Positions 22,177-28,045 of a DNA stretch of 28,045 nt are shown here, one piece after another. Made by a program: the position numbers and the translations under genes. Source of the stretch: Minisyncoccota bacterium (GTDB lineage Bacteria > Patescibacteriota > Microgenomatia > UBA1400 > PJMF01); contig JAAZKO010000051.1 in the NCBI GenBank assembly GCA_012799795.1, positions 1-28,045 on the forward strand. The letters run 5' to 3'. Under the pieces are notes generated by a model. That model ran no database searches, was not told the DNA's origin, and saw nothing but the letters and a program-made list of their open reading frames with translations. Within the stretch, counting starts at the first letter, position 1. Each line of letters opens with the position of its first letter.

Positions 22177-22641
22177 ATGGCAAAGAAACAGACAGCTAAA
22201 AGCGAGCTCTCTCCGGAAATAAAAAAACTGACTGCTCAAGTCAAAGACTTAGAGGAGGCTCTTGCTTTATGTCAAGCTCGTGAGTTACGCGCTTTAGCTG
22301 ATTATCAAAACTTATTGCGTCAAAGTCAAAAACAACGAGCTAACTTAGTTAGATTAGCTAATGCAGATTTGTTGCTGACTATTTTGGAACCTTTAGAGCA
22401 CCTATCTATTGCCAGTCAGCATTTGCAAGATGACGCTTTAGAAATGATAGTCAATCAATTGTGGAAACGTTTAAAAGTAATAGGTTTGGAAGAAATTGAA
22501 GTCTTAGGTAAGAAGTTTGATGTAGAACTTATGGAGGCGGTAGAAAAAAAGGGCAAGGGGGATAAGGTGATTAAGGTTTTGCGCAAAGCTTACCGTCTCA
22601 ATGGTGAAATTATTCAATACGCACAGGTTGTCCTAGCTTAA
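22177..22641 (+). CDS. grpE: Nucleotide exchange factor GrpE
   Basis: Nucleotide exchange factor of DnaK. It has an N-terminal long helix/coiled coil (IKKLTAQVKDLEEALALCQARELRALADYQNLLRQSQKQR) and the C-terminal beta domain with GLEEIEVLGKKFDVELMEAVE and YRLNGEIIQYAQVVLA. At 154 aa it is short but within the family. It starts 8 nt after the hrcA stop, so it is co-transcribed. Only a weak SD (AGAAAG) precedes the ATG. The dnaK CIRCE lies in the 90-nt gap after it. Confidence 0.93.
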   Translation: MAKKQTAKSELSPEIKKLTAQVKDLEEALALCQARELRALADYQNLLRQSQKQRANLVRLANADLLLTILEPLEHLSIASQHLQDDALEMIVNQLWKRLKVIGLEEIEVLGKKFDVELMEAVEKKGKGDKVIKVLRKAYRLNGEIIQYAQVVLA

Positions 22642-22648
22642 ATTGCTA

Positions 22649-22675
22649 CTAGCAGTCAAAGTCTTTGTCTGCTAA
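22649..22675. promoter_or_regulatory. CIRCE operator upstream of dnaK
   Basis: CTAGCAGTC-N9-GTCTGCTAA (7/9 and 7/9 to consensus), with exact N9. It sits between grpE and dnaK, which implies an internal HrcA-controlled promoter for dnaK. Candidate -10 boxes follow (TATAGT at 22680, TGCTTAAAT at 22687), but none is decisive. Confidence 0.75.
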
Positions 22676-22731
22676 AATCTATAGTGTGCTTAAATTAAAA
22701 TTAAAATGTAAACAAAAAGAAAGGTTAAACG

Positions 22732-24678
22732 ATGTCAAAAACAATCGGAGTTGATTTGGGAACTACTAATAGCGCCATTGCAGTTATGCAAGGCGGTCAG
22801 GCGACTATTATTGCTAGTGCTGAAGGTCGCAATACTTTTCCTTCAATAGTGGCACTGAAAAATAAAGATGTGTTGGTTGGTGATCCAGCTAAAAGACAAA
22901 TGTTGCTTAATCCCAAAACCACTGTTTATTCAGTAAAGCGTTTTATGGGTCGAAAATTTAAAAATGAAGCGGTCCAAAACGCAATTAAACATGTCGCCTA
23001 CGACATAGTCGAGGGTAAAGATGGCATGGCTGTGGTCAAAATTAATAATAAAGAATATACTCCTCAAGAAATTTCGGCCAAGATTTTAGCCAAAGCTAAG
23101 GCTGATGCTGAAAGTTATTTGGGAGAAAAAGTCGAATCAGCAGTGATTACTGTGCCTGCTTATTTTGATGATTCACAAAGACAAGCTACTAAGCAAGCAG
23201 GTGAAATCGCTGGACTCAAAGTCGAGCGTATTGTTAATGAGCCAACAGCAGCAGCACTAGCCTATGGTTTAGATAAAAAAGGTAGCAAGACCATTGCCGT
23301 TTATGATTTGGGCGGTGGTACTTTTGATATTTCTATTTTAGAAATTGGTGACGGAGTCTTTGAAGTTAAAGCAACCAATGGAGACACTTTTTTAGGTGGT
23401 GATGATTTTGATAATGCCATTATTGAGTGGATTGTGGCGGAATTCAAAAAAGATACAGGCAAAGATTTAAGTAAAGATTCTCAAGCGATGCAAAGAATTA
23501 AAGACGCTGCTGAGAAAGCTAAAATCGAACTATCCAGTTCTCAACAAACTGAAATTAATCAGCCCTTTATTACTCAAGGTGATGAGGGTCAACCATTGCA
23601 TCTCAGCCTAAATTTGAGCCGAGCCAAAATGGAAGAATTAGTTGACGATTTAATTCAAAAATCTATTGCTCCAGTCAAAAAAGCGATGAAAGATGCCAAG
23701 ATGGAAGTCAAAGATATTGATGAAATAATCTTGGTGGGTGGCATGACTAGAATGCCTAAGGTGCAAGAGGTGGTTAAAGATTTCTTTAAAAAAGAACCCC
23801 ATAAAGGAGTTAATCCTGATGAAGTAGTAGCTGTGGGAGCAGCTGTTCAAGCTGGAGTAATTGCTGGCGATGTGACCGATGTGGTCTTACTAGATGTGAC
23901 ACCTTTAACTTTAGGTTTGGAAACTTTGGGCAGTATTCGTACTCCACTAATTGATCGCAATACCACCATTCCGACCAGCAAGAGTCAAATTTTTTCTACA
24001 GCAGCTGACAATCAAACTCAGGTTGAAATTAATGTTTTGCAAGGTGAGCGAGAAATGGCAGCTGATAACAAAAGTTTGGGCCGTTTTGTTTTAGATGGTA
24101 TTCCACCAGCTCCTCGAGGTATGCCACAAATTGAAGTAACTTTCGATATTGATAGCAATGGCATTTTAAATGTTAACGCAAAAGATAAAAACTCAGGAAA
24201 AGAGCAAAAAATTACTATTCAAAACAGCACTAATTTAAGTGATGATGAGGTAGAAAAAATGAAGAATGAAGCTGAAAAATTTGCTGAAAGTGACAAGATT
24301 AAACGCGAATTAATTGAGGCTAAAAATAAGGCTAATAGTGTGGCTTTTGAAATAGAAAAACAGCTCAAAGATTATGGTGACAAATTAGAAAAAGCAGACA
24401 AAGAAAAGATTGAAACTGATGTTAAAGCTCTCAAAGATTTAGCTGCGAAGGAAGATGCTTCCAAAGAAGAATTAGAAAAAGCTATTGAAGCCACTTTTGC
24501 CAGTGCCCAAAAAATTGGTGAAGTCATGCAAAAAGCGCAAGCGCAGGAAGCTAAAGAGGCTGAAGCAGACAAAAAAACAGAGTCTGAGACAAAAGATAAA
24601 AAAGGTGCTGCTAAAGGCAAAAAATCTAAGAAAGAAGACGAAAAAAAAGATGCTGAGGAGGGTGAGGTAGTTAATTAA
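22732..24678 (+). CDS. dnaK: Chaperone DnaK (Hsp70)
   Basis: ATP-driven Hsp70. The ATPase domain shows GVDLGTTNSAIAVMQGG, TVPAYFDDSQRQATKQAGEIAGL, NEPTAAALAYGLDKKG, YDLGGGTFDISILEIGDG and LVGGMTRMPKVQE. The substrate domain starts after DVTPLTLGLETLGS, followed by the helical lid. It ends in a Lys/Glu-rich low-complexity tail (about 35 residues, finishing EGEVVN). It is 648 aa. An SD (GAAAGG) about 8 nt before the ATG fits a leadered mRNA. A hairpin terminator separates it from dnaJ. Confidence 0.98.
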   Translation: MSKTIGVDLGTTNSAIAVMQGGQATIIASAEGRNTFPSIVALKNKDVLVGDPAKRQMLLNPKTTVYSVKRFMGRKFKNEAVQNAIKHVAYDIVEGKDGMAVVKINNKEYTPQEISAKILAKAKADAESYLGEKVESAVITVPAYFDDSQRQATKQAGEIAGLKVERIVNEPTAAALAYGLDKKGSKTIAVYDLGGGTFDISILEIGDGVFEVKATNGDTFLGGDDFDNAIIEWIVAEFKKDTGKDLSKDSQAMQRIKDAAEKAKIELSSSQQTEINQPFITQGDEGQPLHLSLNLSRAKMEELVDDLIQKSIAPVKKAMKDAKMEVKDIDEIILVGGMTRMPKVQEVVKDFFKKEPHKGVNPDEVVAVGAAVQAGVIAGDVTDVVLLDVTPLTLGLETLGSIRTPLIDRNTTIPTSKSQIFSTAADNQTQVEINVLQGEREMAADNKSLGRFVLDGIPPAPRGMPQIEVTFDIDSNGILNVNAKDKNSGKEQKITIQNSTNLSDDEVEKMKNEAEKFAESDKIKRELIEAKNKANSVAFEIEKQLKDYGDKLEKADKEKIETDVKALKDLAAKEDASKEELEKAIEATFASAQKIGEVMQKAQAQEAKEAEADKKTESETKDKKGAAKGKKSKKEDEKKDAEEGEVVN

Positions 24679-24697
24679 AAAAGTCAAAAAATTGAAT

Positions 24698-24734
24698 AGC
24701 CCACTTTGTTTTAATTGAGCAGAGTGGGTTGTTT
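24698..24734 (+). terminator. Terminator after dnaK
   Basis: CCCACTTTG with CAGAGTGGG: a 9-bp stem with one G-U pair and an 11-nt loop, then TTGTTTATT. The U tract is weak, so it may be leaky toward dnaJ. Confidence 0.65.
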
Positions 24735-24738
24735 ATTG

Positions 24739-24744
24739 TACAAT
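24739..24744 (+). promoter_or_regulatory. -10 box of dnaJ
   Basis: TACAAT, 11 nt before the ATG at 24756. No CIRCE is visible here, so dnaJ seems to have its own promoter outside HrcA control. Confidence 0.4.
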
Positions 24745-24755
24745 TGATCAGTCTT

Positions 24756-25637
24756 ATGTCAGCAAAACGTGATTATTACGAAGTTTTAGGTTTAGAAAAA
24801 AATGCTAGTGCAGCAGATATTAAGTCTGCTTACCGTAAGGCTGCGCTCAAATATCATCCCGATCGCAACAAAGCCACGGACGCTGAAGAAAAATTTAAAG
24901 AGATTAACGAGGCTTATCAAGTGCTTTCTGATAAGCAAAAACGGCAAACTTATGACCAATTTGGTCATGCGGCCTTTGATCCATCGAGCGGTATGGGTGG
25001 TGGGGCTGGGCCTTTTTCTGGATTCGATTTTTCAGGATTTAGTGGAGCTGCTGGTCAGGGGCCATTCACTTGGTCATCTACAAGAGGCGGCGAAGCTGGA
25101 GGCGGTTTTGATTTTTCTGATCCTTTCGAGATTTTTGAGCAGTTTTTTGGAGGCGGCTTCGCTCGCGCTCGCCGCCCTCGCTATGGTATTAGCATTAGTT
25201 TTATGGAAGCAGTTGAAGGTAGTGAAAAAGAAATTACTTTAGAAAGTGGTAAAAAGAAAACAATTAAAATTCCAGCAGGAGTAGATAATGGCACAAGGAT
25301 TCGTTTTGACGACTTTGATGTCAGTATCAACGTTGGCACGCATCCTCGTTTTAAGCGAGACAATGCTGACGTTTTTGTCGATGAATACATTCCTTTTAGT
25401 TTGGCGGCTCTTGGAGGAGAATTAAAAGTTAAAACTTTAACTGATGAATTGAAAATGAAAGTTCGCCCTGGAACGCAATCTCACACTCTAATTAGACTTC
25501 GAGGAGAAGGCATTAAACATTTAAGAATGCGCGGAACAGGTGACATGTATGTCCGCTTAATTGTCCAAGTTCCGGAAAAATTAAGCCGAGAACAGAAGAA
25601 TTTATTGGAAGAGTGGAAAAAGTTTGAAAAAGATTAA
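24756..25637 (+). CDS. J-domain co-chaperone without zinc finger (CbpA/DnaJ type)
   Basis: Stimulates DnaK ATPase and delivers substrates. The ATG at 24756 gives 293 aa: J domain with HPD at 34-36 (YHPDRNK), a Gly/Phe-rich linker (about 68-135), and two beta-sandwich C-terminal domains (GISISFMEAVEGSEKEITL, VDEYIPFSLAALGGELKVKTL, MYVRLIVQVPEKLS). There are no CxxCxGxG repeats, so it is a type II (CbpA-like) J-protein. An upstream in-frame start at 24729 would lie within the terminator and promoter and is rejected. Confidence 0.93.
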   Translation: MSAKRDYYEVLGLEKNASAADIKSAYRKAALKYHPDRNKATDAEEKFKEINEAYQVLSDKQKRQTYDQFGHAAFDPSSGMGGGAGPFSGFDFSGFSGAAGQGPFTWSSTRGGEAGGGFDFSDPFEIFEQFFGGGFARARRPRYGISISFMEAVEGSEKEITLESGKKKTIKIPAGVDNGTRIRFDDFDVSINVGTHPRFKRDNADVFVDEYIPFSLAALGGELKVKTLTDELKMKVRPGTQSHTLIRLRGEGIKHLRMRGTGDMYVRLIVQVPEKLSREQKNLLEEWKKFEKD

Positions 25638-25657
25638 TTCAAGACTAATTCGTTGAA

Positions 25658-25686
25658 TTTACAAAAAGGCCGATTACTGCTATAAT
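25658..25686 (+). promoter_or_regulatory. Sigma-70 promoter of the nusA-infB operon
   Basis: TTTACA, 17 bp, TATAAT with extended TG-C. It is the strongest promoter-like sequence in the window. The predicted start near 25693 gives a leader of about 105 nt. Confidence 0.8.
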
Positions 25687-25712
25687 CTTAACTGGAATTA
25701 AGGTGGTTTTGT

Positions 25713-25744
25713 AAAGGACTGATCTTGACGATAAGTCCTTTTTT
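25713..25744 (+). terminator. Intrinsic terminator/attenuator in the nusA leader
   Basis: AAAGGACT (25713-25720) pairs with AGTCCTTT (25734-25741). An inner ATC/GAT stem sits around TTGAC, and a run of six T ends at 25744. It lies about 20-50 nt after the predicted transcription start and before nusA. Confidence 0.75.
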
Positions 25745-25779
25745 GTTAATCATCTGGATTCTTTTTTAAGCATTTAGTT

Positions 25780-25797
25780 AATAGGAAAAACCTTATT
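25780..25797 (+). promoter_or_regulatory. Hairpin covering the nusA ribosome-binding site
   Basis: AATAGG-AAAAA-CCTTATT directly before the ATG of nusA. The only SD-like purines (AGGA) lie in the stem, so it could limit translation. It is a weak 6-bp stem with a bulge. Confidence 0.35.
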
Positions 25798-27033
25798 ATG
25801 CCAAGTACTCAATCAATTGTACGAACAGATTTTGCGGCAGCAGTTATACAAATTGCTGAAGAGCGTAAAATTGAAGCAGAAGATATTTATGAAGCTATTC
25901 GCCAGGCTTTAGTATCCGCATATCGTAAGCAAATGGGAGACCCAGATAGTTCCTTTCATTACTTTGTTGAATTAGATAAAGAAACTGGTGCGGCTAAGAT
26001 TTTTCAAGCTCCTATTACTAAAATTGATGAAGAAAGTGAAGAAGTTCTTGAGTGGGATGAAAAAAAAGCAGAAGATGTAACACCAGCAGGTTTTGGTCGT
26101 ATTGCTGCTCAAACAGCTAAACAAGTGATCTTACAAAAAATTCGCCTTACCGAACGAGATACGGTCATTGCTGCCTATCGTGAAAGAATCGGTGAAGTAA
26201 TTACCGGTCAGGTGTTACGCATGCAGGGTCCTAACGTGATTATTGATATTGGTCGCGGTCAAGGTTTCATGCCTCCGGAAGAACAGATGCGAGGGGAATT
26301 TTATCGGCTCAATCAGCGAATGGCTGTTTTAGTTAAAGGTATTGAAGAAAACAATCGAGGTCAACAAATTATTGTTTCTCGATCTGATGCTCGTTTAGTT
26401 ATGAAATTATTTGAGAGAGAGGTGCCAGAAGTGGCAACTGGCGCAGTAGAAATTACTGCTATTGCTAGAGAGGCTGGTGTTCGTACTAAGTTGATCGTAC
26501 GTTCTGTTCAAAGCGGTGTGGATCCGGTTGGTTCTTGCGTGGGACAGCGAGGAGTAAGAGTGCAAAAAGTCATTGAAGAGTTAAATAATGAAAAAGTAGA
26601 TATTATTCCTTTTGCTGAAGATAATGTGCAACTTTTGAAAGCTACTTTAGCTCCTGCTGAAAGCTTGGTTGTTGAAATCGATGAAAAGAAAAAAATGGTA
26701 ATAGTGACAGCTCCAGACGATCAGTTGTCTTTAGTTATTGGTCGAGGTGGACAAAACGTTCGTTTAGCAGCCAAACTCACTGGCTATCAGATTACTGTCA
26801 AATCAGCTACGGGCAAGGTTGAATCAGCTGTAACTGGTGAAGAGGAGCATGAAATTGACACTTTTGGTATTACTGACGATACTAGAGAAATTTTAATTCA
26901 ATATAAATTAACCACACTTAATGATTTAGTTCGCTTTCGCGATAAATGGGTTGATATGGAAGAAATCGCTGATAGCGATCGACAAATTTTATTAGACAAA
27001 GTAACAGAATATTTAAATGGAGATGAAAAATAA
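25798..27033 (+). CDS. nusA: Transcription termination/antitermination factor NusA
   Basis: RNA polymerase-bound factor controlling pausing, termination and antitermination. The N-terminal domain is FAAAVIQIAEERKIEAEDIYEAIRQALVSAYRK. It is followed by the S1 domain (GEVITGQVLRMQGPNVIIDIGRGQGFMPPEEQ), KH1 (DPVGSCVGQRGVRVQKVIEELNNEKVDII), KH2 (LVIGRGGQNVRLAAKLTGYQI) and a short helical C-terminal region (about 360-411) similar to the helix-hairpin-helix repeat of longer NusA proteins. It is 411 aa. rimP and ylxR, usual neighbours, are absent; infB follows after 3 nt. The leader holds a terminator, so autoregulation is possible. Confidence 0.96.
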   Translation: MPSTQSIVRTDFAAAVIQIAEERKIEAEDIYEAIRQALVSAYRKQMGDPDSSFHYFVELDKETGAAKIFQAPITKIDEESEEVLEWDEKKAEDVTPAGFGRIAAQTAKQVILQKIRLTERDTVIAAYRERIGEVITGQVLRMQGPNVIIDIGRGQGFMPPEEQMRGEFYRLNQRMAVLVKGIEENNRGQQIIVSRSDARLVMKLFEREVPEVATGAVEITAIAREAGVRTKLIVRSVQSGVDPVGSCVGQRGVRVQKVIEELNNEKVDIIPFAEDNVQLLKATLAPAESLVVEIDEKKKMVIVTAPDDQLSLVIGRGGQNVRLAAKLTGYQITVKSATGKVESAVTGEEEHEIDTFGITDDTREILIQYKLTTLNDLVRFRDKWVDMEEIADSDRQILLDKVTEYLNGDEK

Positions 27034-27036
27034 ACC

Positions 27037-28045
27037 ATGGCTTTAATTAAACGCTGTCCAGTTATCACTATCATGGGACATGTCGATCACGGTAAAACTA
27101 CCCTTCTGGATTATATTCGTAAAAGTCGAATCCAAGCTGGTGAAATTGGTGGCATAACTCAACACATTGGGGCTTATCAAATTACCTTTAAAGATCGGCC
27201 AATCACTTTTATTGACACTCCAGGGCACGCTGCATTTAACAAGATGCGTCAGCGTGGAGCTGAAGTCACTGATTTGGTGGTGCTTGTGGTGGCAGCTAAC
27301 GACGGAGTTAAACCGCAAACTATTGAATCTATTCGCCACATCAAAGAAGCCAAAGTAGCTGTGTTAGTAGCTATTAACAAAACTGATTTAGCAGATGTTC
27401 GTCCAGATGACGTTAAAAGTCAGTTGGCAGAACATGACATCTTAGTTCAAGAATATGGTGGAGACATTGAAGTGGTAGAAATTTCTGCCAAGACTGGTAA
27501 AGGAGTTGACAAGTTGTTGGAGATGATTATTGTTTTAACTGATCTCATGGAACTTAAAGCTGATCCGCAAGCTCCCCTAGAAGCAGTTGTCATTGAATCA
27601 ACTAAAGATAAAAATAAAGGTTCTGTAGCGAGAGTTATTGTTAAGCAAGGTACTTTAAAGATGCGCCAGGAATTAGCTGTGGGAGAGATTATAGGTAAAG
27701 CACGTTGTCTAATCAATGAAAAAGGAGAGTTGTTAAAGGAAGTGCTGCCAGGTTCTCCAATCGAAATTGTCGGTTTGGCTGACGTCCCAGAAGTTGGAGA
27801 AATCGTTAAAGAAATGGGCGCTAGCTATGGTGATAAAAAAGAAAATGATTTTAGTCAAACAGGAGAGTTAGAAAAAACTCTCATTGGGTGTGAGGAAAAT
27901 GTTGATTGGGATAAATTAGATCTAGATTATATCTTAGGTGAAAAAGAAAAAATAAAACTAATTGTTAAAGCAGATGTAAAAGGGACACTGGAAGCAATTT
28001 TACAAAGTTTAGATCAGGATAGTGTTGATGTTTTGCGTTGTGGGG
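27037..28045 (+). CDS. infB: Translation initiation factor IF-2 (partial, runs off the window)
   Basis: GTPase that brings initiator tRNA to the 30S subunit and joins the subunits. 336 complete codons are visible. The ATG at 27037 follows the nusA stop by 3 nt. G motifs: GHVDHGKTT (G1), GGITQHIGAY (G2 threonine), DTPGH (G3), NKTD (G4) and SAKTGKG (G5), then domain II (PLEAVVIESTKDKNKGSVARVIVKQGTL) and the beginning of domain III (LIVKADVKGTLEAIL). The G1 loop begins only 13 residues after the start, so the long N-terminal domains of E. coli IF-2 are missing. A purine-rich GGAG lies about 14 nt upstream inside nusA. Confidence 0.95.
   Translation, partial: MALIKRCPVITIMGHVDHGKTTLLDYIRKSRIQAGEIGGITQHIGAYQITFKDRPITFIDTPGHAAFNKMRQRGAEVTDLVVLVVAANDGVKPQTIESIRHIKEAKVAVLVAINKTDLADVRPDDVKSQLAEHDILVQEYGGDIEVVEISAKTGKGVDKLLEMIIVLTDLMELKADPQAPLEAVVIESTKDKNKGSVARVIVKQGTLKMRQELAVGEIIGKARCLINEKGELLKEVLPGSPIEIVGLADVPEVGEIVKEMGASYGDKKENDFSQTGELEKTLIGCEENVDWDKLDLDYILGEKEKIKLIVKADVKGTLEAILQSLDQDSVDVLRCG

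Noticed and set aside
24372..24687. Minus-strand and alternate-frame ORFs over the dnaK C-terminus
   Set aside because: Products of the Lys/Glu-rich repetitive coding sequence; no independent signals.
1..28045. CRISPR array, insertion sequence or recoded TGA
   Set aside because: No regularly spaced repeats, no transposase or IS ends seen, and TGA is used as a normal stop (PBP gene, tsaE).

Overview
The window is a compact, AT-rich bacterial chromosome segment. Intergenic gaps are short, the genetic code is standard (TGA is used as a stop in several genes), and there are few paralogues. Gene content and gene style point to the Candidate Phyla Radiation (Patescibacteria), possibly a Microgenomates-like lineage. 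Supporting features are a stand-alone 5' nuclease without Pol I, a TsaC-TsaE fusion, a short HrcA, a J-protein without a zinc finger, an IF-2 with almost no N-terminal extension, and a membrane/propeller protein of unknown function. The lineage is an inference from style; no 16S or ribosomal protein is present to test it.

Layout. 1-148: the tail of a ribonucleotide-reductase-like large subunit. 190-2742 (+): a bifunctional penicillin-binding protein with an unusual basic, AT-hook-like cytoplasmic tail. 2753-8531 (-): a housekeeping block reading tsaC-tsaE fusion, tsaD, a degenerate-PP2C/TM/propeller protein, smpB, a small membrane protein, cmk and another small membrane protein. 8581-11139 (+): an unknown helical protein, then groES-groEL. 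11263-12924 (+): a GT39-type membrane glycosyltransferase. 12953-13365: divergent tRNA-Met and initiator tRNA-Met, followed by a 49-bp direct repeat that copies the 3' end and terminator of the initiator tRNA. 13364-15119 (-): a conserved unknown protein, an SDR oxidoreductase and an FtsB/DivIC-like protein. 15227-21389 (+): a Xer-like recombinase, trpS, ftsH, a 5' nuclease and a GT4 glycosyltransferase. 21446-25637 (+): hrcA-grpE-dnaK, then dnaJ. 25798-28045 (+): nusA and the start of infB.

How it works together. The heat-shock genes form one readable circuit: HrcA is encoded here, and good CIRCE-type operators (9-N9-9) lie in front of hrcA itself, dnaK and groES. Two leaders (groES and nusA) carry terminator-like hairpins downstream of the promoter, which suggests attenuation or nested terminators. 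Many genes have an (often extended, TGnTAnAAT) -10 box 6-11 nt before the start codon and no Shine-Dalgarno sequence, so they are probably leaderless. The chaperone genes, ftsH and the SDR gene instead have leaders with SD-like sequences. The t6A tRNA-modification genes are clustered, but tsaC carries a one-base frameshift in an A8 run.

The least explained parts are the initiator-tRNA 3'-end duplication with its 53% GC spacer, the AT-hook PBP, the nusA leader, and the PP2C-like/propeller protein. All calls come from reading the sequence; no database search was run.
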